The notes below the pieces were generated by a model that was given only the letters and a program-made list of their open reading frames with translations, searched no databases and was not told the origin of the DNA. Made by a program: the position numbers and the translations under genes. A DNA stretch of 64,000 nucleotides, from the NCBI GenBank assembly GCA_023053685.1, contig JALIGW010000004.1, positions 86,382,249 to 86,446,248 of the forward strand. Reading direction: 5' to 3'. This stretch comes from Diadophis punctatus similis (taxonomy: Eukaryota > Chordata > Lepidosauria > Squamata > Dipsadidae). Shown here piece by piece: positions 1 through 10,895 of the stretch; the first letter of the stretch is position 1, and every line of letters starts with the position of its first letter.

Positions 1-1235
1 GCCTGCCTTGCCTTCGCCTTAGAGCTGACGAAGCCCAACTTAGTGCGCAGGGTCGCATCCTGAGGCGGAATCCTTCAGAGAGGCGCCCGGAGTCAACTTC
101 AGGACCTTGGCTTAGTGCTTCCCGATCCAATCTGTCCCCCCGCCCCCCCTTTGCCTCTCGCCCTCGGAACCCCGATTCGGCTGAAGGAGCAGGTGGGGGG
201 AGGGGAGTTGGATTCCTGGAGCGGATGAATCATCCTCCGAAGGAGCAAATGGCACCGCGCAGCAATTGCACCGAGGATGAACAAGCTTCTCTAGCTGAAT
301 TGCGTTGCCCAAAGAGAAAGGGGGGGGGGGACGGGAACCACGCTGCCTTTGCGTCTATACGGAGCTGGCGGGGTTTTTTTTTTTTTTTTTTGGTTTTTTT
401 TTTCCTTCTTCAGGATGGGAGATTCGCCCTGCTTTTCTCCCCCTGCAACTTCTTGCTGAGTCCTGGGATTTGAAATTTCCAGGTGCCCAACCTTGATTTC
501 ATGCCAAGGACTTGATGTAATTTGACAAGAGGCTTCTTTGACACACAGATGTGCTCTTTGCTTATTTATTAATTTTGACTTATAATCCAGAAGAAAACTG
601 GTAAATGTCCCATGTCCCTTGCAACAGTTCACCTGTTTTAGGTTTACATTTTGGATTCCTTGGATTCCCATTGAAGCCACCGGTATTGGGGGGGGGGAGA
701 AACTTGCATGGATTGTGGTACAATCTATGAGAACAACAGGTGGGACTTGTCAAAAGAGTCAAAAGAGCAGCGTTCATTTGGAAGCACCACCTATTCCGAT
801 GAATATTGTCCTGTGAATATGCAGAGGAGTGCGGTTTGCTGGCCAGGTTGCCTCTGGAGCAGTCAGGAGTGACATCCGCTGACTTCAGCCAGGCGTATCC
901 CAAAGAAGAGAGAAGTCAGAGTCTGACTCTCTTAAATGGCAATGCTGAATATATTTATTTATGGGCCTTGCCTAGTTGTTGGCTTTACATCCAGAGGAGA
1001 TTCGGCTGTTCTGACTGCAATTATTTGCGCATGAACCGGAGGGGAAAGAAAGCTGGATGCTTTCATCTGAGTAAAATTGTGTGGGACGCATTCCACGAAT
1101 GGCTGCCCCCAGTGCGGTAGCTGAACGGTACTCGGTGCAGGTGGGACCCTTTTGACATAATTGTTGACGATGGCAACATGATCTTGACTTGTTTTTCAGA
1201 GTTTGTCAGCAACTGGGAGGGAGGGTGTTGTGTTC
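1..1235. other. No gene recognised; GC-rich left edge
   Basis: The first 350 bases are moderately GC- and CpG-rich, with poly-C and poly-G runs and then a long T tract near 374-402. This could be a promoter-proximal or first-exon region, but the open frames here are short and match nothing I recognise, so I do not call a gene. The remainder looks like ordinary single-copy intergenic or intronic DNA. Confidence 0.4.
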
Positions 1236-1486
1236 AGAATACGTTCGGCTTCTTTTGTCCCTTCAAGAGGGTATTTTGACACCTGGCAACTGCCTGGCCA
1301 ACTCCCTGCATTTTCCTTGGCAAGTTTTTTGGGAAGTGGTTTGCCCTTGCCTTTTTCCTGCGGCTGAGAGAGAGTGGCTGGCCCAAGGTCACCCGGCTGA
1401 CTTTCTGCCCCTAAAATTGGGGCTTGAGTTCATGGCCTCCCAGTTTCTAACCTGATGCCTTAACAACTATGCCCAACTGGTTCTAT
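1236..1486. mobile_element. Old CR1/L3-like interspersed repeat fragment
   Basis: The segment follows a pattern that recurs at 2818-3036, 22782-22998 and 62614-62800: a stretch reading 'ggctggcccaaggtcacc', then a 'cttgagttcatggcctcc' block and a closing 'ccttaacaactatgcc' block. Several copies of a shared block in one window show it is an interspersed repeat. Assignment to the CR1/L3 group is from memory of similar tails in reptiles and is provisional. Confidence 0.55.
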
Positions 1487-2817
1487 TACTGATGTTACCA
1501 AAGAGGAATAATATATTCTTTTATAAAGAGATAAAAAGTATTCTTCACTTTATATTGCAGCCTTTACATTTTACAATACAAGCTTCAACCGAACACTGTA
1601 GAAACTGTTAAACATTCCTCATACAAATGTAGAATAATTGCTATCTACTTTCAGTTCTTCACTAAGAAATTAAAAACTTCACTTAGTAACTAGGCTATCT
1701 CTAAAGACTTGCGGAGAAGGGGAGAAGCAACTCAAAAAGTACATTTGATTGTAATTATGGAAATAGGTTGTTAAAGATTTCTGAGAGGAAGATCAGTGAA
1801 ATATTGAGAGCTTGAATTTTCATACTGTTCTAAATTTCAATCTTAATTTTTTTTACAGCCCATGTTGTTTATGGTTTGGGGTATTGTGCAAGTATTTTGG
1901 GGGTTAAACACAACGTAAGAGCACAGCGTAATTATACCTTAATGTTTTGCAAGGAATACTCCAGGAACTGTAATGGTACTTTAGCAAGTGAACTCTTGCT
2001 TAGCAGGGGGAAAAAGTTGGAAATAGAGGAGACCATGCAGTGGATCAATTAGGGTGCCAAGGGACCCCTCTGTACCCTAAAATGCAACACATGGCATCAC
2101 TTTGGGCCAGACCCATCCTCTCAAACCCACCGACTCTGCCTGGATAAAGGTGGAGCATGAGGGAGGAAGAAGGAGGAGGGAGGGGGGAAGGAAGGAAGGA
2201 AGGAAGGAAGGAAGATAAAATTAATTTTCTACAATGCCATTGTTTTGTTGGAAGTATACATCAATTTAGACTGGCTGTGACTGGCAAAGCCTCCTTGAGC
2301 CTTGTATCCTTGGCAGCCTGATTCATCCAGATCAGAAACGAGACTGGGGTGGCTGGTGCAACGTTCCTTTGGGGCTGATTCTGCTCTCAGATACGGACCA
2401 TGGCAAAGTTTGTCCCTGGGAAGAAGACGGTGTGATTGAGCTCTCCACCTCCCTCTCTTCACACCCGTAACTCCTGATCTCTACATTTACAGGGGCTTCA
2501 GAATATCCCAGCACCCATTCAGAATTTCCCACCCTTGCTGGGAATAATAGCGGCAATCAGACGATTCACAAAAACTATTGATTTCAAGTCCAGTACCATC
2601 ATAATGTTCAACAATCAGTTCCAATTAAATAGCTGAACTCACTCTGTTTTGGCTCTTTACTTCTTGGGCTGCAAACAGAGATGGAAACGCCACGGAATAA
2701 AATCTCTGTTAGCATTTTTGCATTCTGCTGGGTTATCTGCCAGGCCTGGCTAGCTTCCTATAACACACCCTTGACTCAGTGCCTCATGTTTTACCACTAG
2801 CTGAAAGTTATACAATA
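1487..2817. other. Unassigned AT-rich DNA
   Basis: No coding potential, RNA gene or transposon end is visible apart from the GAAG microsatellite annotated separately. Two overlapping minus-strand open frames around 2229-2556 are short and unlike any known family. Confidence 0.5.
2187..2214. repeat. (GAAG)n microsatellite
   Basis: About seven uninterrupted tetranucleotide units, preceded by an imperfect purine-rich GGA tract. Confidence 0.9.
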
Positions 2818-3036
2818 TTTTTTTTAGATTTTGTATCCCGCTTTTACTATGTTTATAAATAAGGCGGCAGATGTACCTAATACTCCTTCCTTCCTCCTCC
2901 TGTTTTCCCCAGAACAACCCTGTGACGTGAGTTGGGCCGAGAGAGACTGGCCCAAAGTCACCGAGCCGGCTTTCATGGCTAAGAGGGGACTAGAACTCCC
3001 AGTTCCCAACCACTATAGCAAACTGGCTCTCATTAG
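2818..3036. mobile_element. CR1/L3-like interspersed repeat fragment
   Basis: Shares blocks with 1236-1486 and 22782-22998: 'gattttgtatcccgctttta', a 'ctggcccaaagtcacc' core and a terminal 'ccactatagcaaactggctc'. The order of the blocks matches a common squamate LINE tail. No intact reading frame remains. Confidence 0.6.
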
Positions 3037-3578
3037 AGTTCTACCTATGTCTTAATGTCTAACATTAATAAAAGCTTGTGGATTAACAGTCGTTAACGAA
3101 ACGAAAGAGCAGCTGACACATTCCCAAATTGGTCGTTCTGTTCCATCCGGCATCGTTCGTTCTGCATCAGGGAGGCGGTGGACATTCTCCCTGAGACAGG
3201 CTGGCCTGCTGGGGTGTTTCTGAGCCTCAGCCAAAGGCGGCTGCTACTGAGGCCGCTAGTCCCGGCCTTCTCCGGTGGGGAGGCGGGCCTGCCAGGGAGA
3301 AGGGAAGCTCAGTCCAAAAACTTCCGTATCTTTCCAAATGAGCGGTTCCTTCTACAACAGACTGAGAACTAGTATCTGAGTCAGACCCTGCTGGCAGCCC
3401 AGGTGTTTTCTGCCTTCAGGGGGTCCCAGAGAAGGAGGCCTGCCTGCAGAAGAACAGGCTTGGCATCTCCTTAAGAATAACCTCTGCTGCCCTTCACATG
3501 GTGGCTACCTGACGGAGGCCAGGCCAACCCGGAAGCTGCCTCAAGGGACACCTGTGAAGATGGAGGGTTGGTTTAGGG
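3037..3578. other. Unassigned DNA
   Basis: Ordinary mixed-composition sequence with no recognised feature. Confidence 0.4.
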
Positions 3579-3713
3579 CAGGGGTAGGCAAAGTTGGCTC
3601 TTCTATGACTCGTGGACTTCAACTCCCAGAATTCCTGAGCTAGCATGATTGGCTCAGGAATTTTGGGAGTTGAAGTCCATGAGTCATAGAAGAGCCAACT
3701 TTGCCTACCCCTG
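3579..3713. mobile_element. Palindromic hAT-type MITE with perfect 8-bp TSD
   Basis: The 135-bp unit is almost entirely an inverted repeat. It opens with 'caggggtaggcaaagttggc' and closes with its reverse complement. The inner arms carry 'tggacttcaactcccagaat' against 'gggagttgaagtcca'. It is flanked by identical 8-bp duplications GTTTAGGG at 3571-3578 and 3714-3721, the TSD length expected of hAT transposons. It has no coding capacity, so it must have been moved in trans. A half copy lies at 16902-16984, and the 52.7-53.2 kb tandem array is built from the same core. Confidence 0.9.
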
Positions 3714-5741
3714 GTTTAGGGCCCTTGTAGTGATCAGGGATTGTCTTTTGCATTTCCGTACGGTGACTGAGCTTCTGCATCTTGCCAGGCTCCAGCTCAG
3801 CCCTGGTGCAGGAAGAGCCGCTGGGAGATGGGGCTTATGGGCCTCGTCCTGCTTCTCAGTGCTGCCCAAGCTTTCTGCTGTCAAGGGCTGTGGCGAATCA
3901 GTATTTTGCTTTTTTAAACAAAAATCGAATGAGTGGGATTTTCTTCCTCACTGCAAAAAAAAGGGGGGGGTGGGGGTTCGTAGCAGCCAGAGGGATGGAG
4001 AAGCCCTGGTGAAATGGGGGCTCTGATGCTCCCCATTAAGGCAGCCAGAGGGGAGGCTGGAGGGGTCACGGGAAGCCCCGAGCATCGACTGAGGGGTCCT
4101 CACAAGGCAAGAGAAAGACGGGCCTGGAGGCTGGGTCTGTTTATTTGGCTGTGTGGAAATTGGCCTTAAGCCTTGTGTGAAACTTGTCTTGCCCAGGAAT
4201 AATCTCAGCTTCATCCAAGGGATTTCCACTGCATGGATTGGATGGTACTAAGAGGCTTCAAGGAATCTGCTTTATTGGAACTGCACACCTGATCTTTGTT
4301 TCTAGGAGGACAGAGTAACGACCCTATTGACTTAACTTTTGAACACAGAATTCAAATGAAGTGTCCATAGTATACTTCATTTTTCCAAAATGTGTTTGAA
4401 CGGCCGTTCAACTTCACATGATTTTAGCTATGCATCCGGCTGATCTAATAAGGCTGACTAGAGTTTGAACGGGAGACCACTCAGCAATCACATGGTTGCA
4501 GACTGGATTGGCAGTGTTTTTTTTTAACAAGCAAACATCTTGGGAGAAGCAGCCCCGCAGGAAGTGGGTTGTGCTGTTGTCACCAAAGCAACAAGGAATC
4601 TGGCAAGGAATGTAACTCAGGGAGCCCCCTATTTTGTGGCTGAATATTTCAGTCCACGTATCTTCAAAAACAGGGCAAAGAATGTAAAACAGAGTCTTCT
4701 ATTTAATGAAAAAATGGTTCTTTTACTTGATGGACTTTTTAATATAGTAGTTGATATCCAGTGACCTATTATTGGAACTTGCTTCATTGACAATGAATTG
4801 GTAAATGTGAGATACTCATTCCTAACTAAAGTACTTTTGTCACATGTAACTTTTTAAACTATTGTTTTAAATCTGTTTTATGTAGATATAAGAACTGTAG
4901 AATGTTAACTGTGAGATAGGAAAAGGCTCATTAATTGTCCAGCTATTCATTCTCAGTTACATTGAGAGCTCTTGGCAATGAATTTGTAAATATTAGAATT
5001 TTTGGAAATAACTTTACGTTCCATCTTGTCGTGACTCTTTCTCTAACCATTGCCTTGGGCGATTATCTAGGATTAATGGATAGTATTGAATTTACATGCC
5101 CGAACGTGTCAATAGCAGTATAACTGATGCAAACTGATCTACGTGTAGCAGTAACCTCCGGGCTGATCTGACTTCATCAGATCACTTTTTAGAAAGACGG
5201 CATACAAGTTCTCTGGCCTGAAGGGTCACCTCCCGTAATTGCGGTTGTCTGCAGTGAGGATCTGATGTTTTTACGCACAACTCTACTCATCCTAACATTC
5301 TTTTGCCATCACATTTATGCATGCATGGATGCAATATGCTTCTTTTAGTCTCTGTTGAGGCAGAAATAATAAGTGGTATTTACACTCATGTAAGGCTCAG
5401 GAGGACATTATTAGGGGACATGCCCTGTCACTTGCACCCATGCCTTCTTACTCTTGCCACATCTTCAGGCGAGGCCCTGTGGACAGTTTTTGAAGAGAAG
5501 GAGATGTGGAAACCGCCTGGTTGGTTGGGATCTGCTGCATCGAACCAGAGGCCGCCCTGGCCCATGGGAGGGATGGGGGAAGCAACCGTTTTGGTAGCCG
5601 CAGGAGAGAGTCAGTTTGGTGAAACTGATATATGACCACCTTTGGTTACCCAGAGAGAGCCTTCGGTCACTCAACGTTTTTATTGACTTCGAAATTTAAT
5701 GGGTCATATATGGGGTTCAGTAAAGATGAAGCCTGAGGCTA

Positions 5742-5794
<53 letters not shown>

Positions 5795-6664
5795 CACAAC
5801 ACAGTTCTGGGGAAAAAATGAGTAGGGTATATGCGCAACAAGGAATCCAAAGCAAAAGCAGCCAGATAATTGTGGCCCTGGAAGAGCGAGCAGAGCCTCA
5901 GAGTGGGCCTGATGGAAAAGGGGGCCCAGGTACGCAGGCGGCTCTGAATCCTGGGACAGTTTAAACCAAACCACACAGGCAAAGAAGTACAACAAGAAAG
6001 CTGTAAAACAAATGCTGCAGTGCCCTTAGTAGTTTTGAAACTGTTTTTGCATTTGAGTGTGTGTGTGTGGAGTGCGTGTCAAAAAAGTCAAAATGGTGGC
6101 CAGAACCATGTGGTCAAAACCCTCTTAAGGAATGAAACGGAGGAGGGTTAAAAAAAAAAAAGCTTGGTGGATGTGTGAGGGTTTCAGTCGTTGTAGCTAC
6201 TGGTGCCTAAAAGGAGTTTCCCAGATTGTATATTTCAAGCAGCTGAAAAGTCCTGGAAGTGGACCTGGACAGTTTTTCCCACTGCTGAATGGGCCAACTT
6301 CTGAATCAGCTCCTTGTGTGGGGCCTTGGCAGCTCCCTGTGCATTTAACACATCAGAAGCTCCGTGGGAGCAACTCAGTTCCGTTTAATCGGTGGAAGAA
6401 GCCTGCCGGCCTCTGCCAAGGGCTCATGCCCATGGATGGGAGTCTCTCTGCATGCGCCAGGGTTTGGCTCGGGGTCCCTTTTTCCTGACTTGTAGGGCAC
6501 GTTTGATTCATGAGATCACCGAAAAGTTAAAAGCCTAGCTCTGTGACCACAGTCCAGGCAGACTCTCTGCTCTCCCTGCGAATATTGCGGAGGTTGCCTT
6601 GACAACGTGGGGAACGGGATAAAAGGCAGGTAGGACAAAGGTGGCTGTACCTCCCAGACAATGG
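3714..6664. other. Unassigned DNA
   Basis: Three kilobases with no recognisable transposon end or coding exon apart from the GT repeat. Open frames such as 5303-5635 (110 residues) lack known motifs. This could be unique intergenic or intronic sequence. Confidence 0.4.
5744..5791. repeat. (GT)n microsatellite
   Basis: About 24 uninterrupted GT units. A shorter GT run follows near 6056. Confidence 0.95.
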
Positions 6665-6727
6665 CTAATCTCGGACACTAAGCAGGTCGCCCCTGATTAA
6701 ACCTTGAATGGGGATTACCTGGGAATC
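6665..6727 (+). pseudogene. 5S rRNA-derived fragment (5S pseudogene or 5S-type SINE head)
   Basis: The segment follows the internal part of vertebrate 5S rRNA in order: 'ctaatctcggacactaagca' corresponds to the box A region, then a 'ccttgaatggggattacctg' block corresponds to the intermediate element and box C, ending 'ggaat'. Both ends of the 120-nt gene are missing and several positions are changed, so it is not a functional 5S gene. 5S-derived SINEs are known in lizards. The sequence after it could be a SINE body, but I cannot confirm that. Confidence 0.65.
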
Positions 6728-7211
6728 GGCTAGACAGAGAAGTTGGAAAAAAATACCTTGCAAAGAAAGCAGCGATAAACGAAGTCACCAACACTGCTCA
6801 CAAAAGTGCATGGATGCAGGCTCAGGAACTAAGCCTGACTGGAGGGCGTCTCTGGCTTTGTGTTGCGAGCGGCTCAGTGATGGAAGGGAGACCCGTTGGA
6901 GGCACCTCCCAGCCCAGTTCTTTAGGGTCTCCAGGCCATTGTTTCCTGGTTTCCCAAGAGAGAAAAGCCTGGAATTCTCCTGCTTTTATAAGACCGTGGA
7001 AGTGGCACAAAATGCTCAGTATTATTTTCAAGGAACCTGCTGTGACAAATTCTAATTCTACTTTGGCAGTTTAGTCAATTACTGATGGCTTCTACACATA
7101 ATAATTATTCACACGGCTTATGCAGACAATTGCACATTTATTTACAGTATCTTAATTTACACTGAGTTGGTGGTTCACATGTTTTTTGTTTGCCTGCAGA
7201 TGTAGACTTGG

Positions 7212-7214
<3 letters not shown>

Positions 7215-7256
<42 letters not shown>
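7215..7256. repeat. (AC)n microsatellite
   Basis: Twenty-one uninterrupted AC units. Confidence 0.95.
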
Positions 7257-7259
<3 letters not shown>

Positions 7260-7958
7260 TTTGAGAATGGGAAGTCTCAGGACAATCTGCATGCAAACAA
7301 GAATGATAATCAAACATTTAGAATCTTGAGAAGGATCCAAACATTTTTTCTTTCTAACATTTTAAAAAATCAACTAAGAAGACAAACTGGGTCTTAACCT
7401 GGCTTACAGCGGCTTTTCGAAAGTTGTAGGGAATGTTTGCCACAGTAAATTGAATTTACAAAATGTTCTATGATTTTCTGGTTAGAATCTATTCCTTTGA
7501 GTTTTTATCCTGTGGATTCCAGAAGAGATATTCATATGGAATTTGGTTACAACAATTGTTAATAAGTTATTGTCTTATTTTATCTACCGTTTCTTTTGTT
7601 CTAATGACAAAGATGACACTGAAATGCTCCTTTGTTTTGTGGATCTGAAAACCAGCACAACTCCTACAAAGCCCTGTTTTTCAGACAATAAATCAAGGGG
7701 CAATATGAATTGGAAGGAGAGGTGGATGAAGGAAAGACGTTCCCTTCCGCATGAATCAATCAAATGGTTTTTCCTCCGTAATGGAAACGGCTTTCGTGAT
7801 ATTCATAAGGGCCCCCGGGCTCTCCGAAGAAGGAGAAGGAGAAGTTCTGTGCCAGTTCCTTCCAACTGCTAAAACATCCACCCACGGTCTTCCTGCAGCC
7901 CATCTGTCCCTTTGTCCTAGGGGACTACGCAGCAGGCACCTCCCCAAGGGGGTGCGGG

Positions 7959-7983
7959 GTGTGTGTGTGTGTGTGTGTGTGTG
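7959..7983. repeat. (GT)n microsatellite
   Basis: About twelve GT units. Confidence 0.9.
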
Positions 7984-8014
7984 TCCCCATGCGCTTCTCC
8001 TGCACCCGGCTGCA

Positions 8015-8047
8015 CCTCTTTAAAATCAGCTACTGATTTTAAAGAGG
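8015..8047. repeat. Perfect 15-bp-arm palindrome
   Basis: Arms 'cctctttaaaatcag' (8015-8029) and 'ctgattttaaagagg' (8033-8047) are exact reverse complements around a CTA loop. No T-run follows, so this is not an obvious terminator. Confidence 0.85.
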
Positions 8048-8316
8048 GAAGCTCTTTTGGAAACGGTGGAGATCTTCTCTGGCTCACAGTCACAATCCAA
8101 ACCGATGAAGCCTATGGGAGTTTTGCATCCCCACTGAAATCTGGTAGCTCCTGCAATTAGGATTGTCTTTTCACTGGATTTTCAGAACTCAGGCATTTCT
8201 TCTATTATCTTTTGGGGGGAAATGTGAGTGGAGAATATTACACCTCCCTCGCAGCCCTGTTTATGTCCTTAGCCCAGTTTTCCCTGGTGGTGAAGAGGAA
8301 CAAGGGCTGAACATCA

Positions 8317-8552
8317 ATAGCAATTGCAATTACATTTGGTCATATATACTACCCAATAGTGCTTTTACAGCCCTCTCTAAGCGGTTTACAGAGTCAGCAT
8401 ATTCCCCCCCCCAACAATCTGGACCCTCATTTAACCCACCTCTGAAGGACAGAAGGCTGAGCCAACCTTGAGCAGGTCAGGATTGAACTGCTGGCAGTGG
8501 GCAGAGTCAGCCTACAATGCTGCACTCTGACCACTGGGCCACACCAGGGCCT
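8317..8552 (-). mobile_element. Sauria-type tRNA-derived SINE
   Basis: Minus-oriented copy. Read from the right it has a tRNA-like head ('ccctggtgtggcccagtggt'), a box B-like element ('agttcaatcctgacc'), the conserved body block 'caaggttggctcagcc' and the 'gtaaaccgcttagagagggc' block, then a trinucleotide-like 'gctattg' tail. The same order is seen in four other copies here. Such SINEs use Pol III promoters and LINE machinery in trans. Confidence 0.9.
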
Positions 8553-8935
8553 CCTGGTGGCCTGTCCACATCCTTAAAGTAGACAAGTGGAAAAGTAGCC
8601 AGGACACGTCACCCATCAGGATGGGATGTTTTGTGCTGTAACATCAAGGCTGAAAGAGAAATAAATACGTTATCTTTTGACTTGGTCACAAATAATTCAA
8701 ACAGCCACTGGCTTGTTAGTTTGTGAAATGGACTAACAGCTGATGCTTCTGAGTTTGAGAATGTTATTCTTCCTGCTGATGAATGATATTAGGACTGTGT
8801 GGTTGTTTTGGACAAAAATCTTCTTTTAGCACCTTTCTTCGGTTCATCTCTTTAAAAGACTCCTCCCTCCTTTTTGCAAATAGAACTTGAAATGAGTTGA
8901 ATATGTTCGCCATAAGGAACAGGGCATCAGGGCCT

Positions 8936-8988
8936 GATGATGACGATGATGAAGAAGATGGTGACGACGACGATGACAACGATGGTGA
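8936..8988. repeat. Imperfect (GAT/GAC/GAA)n trinucleotide repeat
   Basis: A run of GAT, GAC and GAA triplets. On the minus strand it reads as a serine-rich frame, which is simply the repeat translated. Confidence 0.85.
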
Positions 8989-10334
8989 TTTTAGGTTGAA
9001 GAAGTAAGCATTACGCCTGAACCCTGAATCTTTTCCTATTTTTCTTTCTCTAAGGTGAAACCACCTGGTGGAAACTTTTACTGCAGCTCCGGCCTTTACT
9101 GGAAAGAAGTCCTACTCAACGAAGGCTTGATATTCTCAGCCTGATTGACGGTGTGCTCGGCCTCCGTCGGCTTCAGCCCTTCCGAGGAGCCTGAGCTCGG
9201 CAGGAGCATCGCAGAGAGCTCCCCTCGGGACGGCTATGAAGCCTGATTGAATCCGGGCTCCTGCTTCTCCTCATTTGCCAGACAAGGGAGATCGGACAGC
9301 ACTTTGCAGCCATTACGACATGCTCGTTTTTTTAAGAAATGGGCTTCCCCAGGGGAAGGGAAGGATGGAAAACCACTTCGTCTCACTGAAAGTATTTGCT
9401 CTCTTATTGTAGCTCTTTTCCAGCTCCTTTCACGGAGGAAAAATATTCCTTGACCACATGCCTGGTTTTCTGCAAACCTCAGGAGACAGATTTTTGGGCT
9501 GCAAAAACAACACGGAAGGCAAATAGGCCGTGGAGCAGCTCCCTGTGTGACAGTTGTGACTTATTGCGCAGCTGCTGTGCAGCTCGTCTGCTTGCGTATT
9601 TATTCTGCTTGTACAAATGCAGTAGGGAGAGTTGGTGTATCTGAGCTATTGAGAACGAATTGTGTTGGATGGTCCCTGCAGCTACTAATGAAATCTTTCA
9701 AATATTAATTAAATATCGGGGTGAAATGTTGAAGCTTTGCATTGATGCCAAGGAACCGGTGGTACTTAAAACAGAGCAGAAGATCATTTCAGATTAAGTT
9801 TGAAATAGATACTTTGAACCGTATTGGGAGAAGCAGGCGATGTGTGTGCATATTATGTTATCAGCCCAAATCGATGTGTCTGCAGGACGAGGCCTCTTTA
9901 TTGGAGGTTATGGGTCCTAAGCGACCACAGGTCCATTGTGGGTTGGTAGAGGGATGGGTTAGTTTTTACTTCACAGGGTAGGGCTAAAAGAGAGAAGGAG
10001 AGATGGCTACAAAGTCCCTCAGCTGGCTTTGATGCCTAAGGAAGGACTGACCCTCATCTTCATCACCAACACACTGGCTCTCATTACACATTTATCTGAC
10101 TTTAGTTACTGACTTTATATGCCACATCAATTGAAAGTGGCTGTGAGCAATTTATATGCTTTACAAAAATCAGGTTAAAAAGTGCAAGGGACAAATACAA
10201 ATAACTACATAATACAAATCATAGCCCCAGAGAGAGAGAAAACACATTACATTTGTTATGCTCCTTATTACAAAGGAAGCAGTTTACAAAACACACACAA
10301 ACACAAATATACATACATGTTATAATATTATAAT

Positions 10335-10376
10335 CTCTCTCTCTCTCTCTCTCTCCCTCCCTCCCTCCCTCCCTCC

Positions 10377-10416
<40 letters not shown>

Positions 10417-10417
10417 A
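10335..10417. repeat. Compound (CT)n(CCCT)n(CT)n(GT)n microsatellite
   Basis: CT units, then CCCT units, then CT and finally GT units without interruption. Confidence 0.95.
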
Positions 10418-10600
10418 TGCACATTATGACAACTGATGCAAACTGATTCAGGTTTGTTTTCTTAGCCATCGTTGTTCTTTTGTCTTGTGTTGTTCTTTGT
10501 GTTTTTTAAACTGCTCTTTGTTCATAAATGTTTTTAACAAGTGTCAATTGCCAGGGTTGCTGGGAATCGGTCAGCGTATCAATTTAATAATGTTATACAG

Positions 10601-10895
10601 CCGTGATGGTGAACCTATGGCACACGGAGCCATGTCACCTGGCATGCATGGCGTTACATGTTCCTCTTTCGGGTGTCTATCACGTATGCGCGCGGAAGAG
10701 CTGGTCTTCGTTTTCTGGCGTGAGCATGCGCACCGGTCAGCTGATTGGCGCATGCGCATGTGCAGCAGTAACCGGAAGACTTGCTGGGGCACCGGAAACC
10801 AGAATTCATTTTCCGGCACGCGCATGCTCCCTGGGCAGCTCCTTTTCCTGGTTGTGGCCCAGGCAACTCGGTGCCGAAAAGGTTCGCCATCACTG
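10601..10895. mobile_element. hAT-type MITE with 8-bp TSD (one mismatch)
   Basis: Termini 'ccgtgatggtgaacctatgg' and 'ggttcgccatcactg' form imperfect inverted repeats. They are flanked by TTATACAG (10593-10600) and TTGTACAG (10896-10903), an 8-bp duplication with one change. The same termini occur at 47366-47524, so this is a family. The interior is rich in GCGCATGCGCA-like alternating motifs and has no transposase. Open frames across it are a by-product of the CpG-rich interior. Confidence 0.88.

Larger units (their letters stand above)
6728..8316. other. Unassigned DNA with microsatellites
   Basis: Holds an (AC)n tract (7215-7256), a (GT)n tract (7959-7983) and a small perfect palindrome (8015-8047), annotated separately. 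Otherwise nothing recognised. Confidence 0.4.
8553..10600. other. Unassigned DNA
   Basis: Contains a GAY-repeat (8936-8988) and a pyrimidine tract (10335-10417). The region 9060-9650 is somewhat GC-rich with short open frames, none recognised. Confidence 0.4.

Noticed and set aside
1..473. Possible first exon or CpG-island promoter at the left edge
   Set aside because: GC-rich, but the frames are short and unrecognised and homopolymer runs break them. There is not enough evidence to call a gene start.
8015..8047. Perfect palindrome as a transcription terminator
   Set aside because: The genome is eukaryotic and no T-run follows. Kept only as a palindrome.
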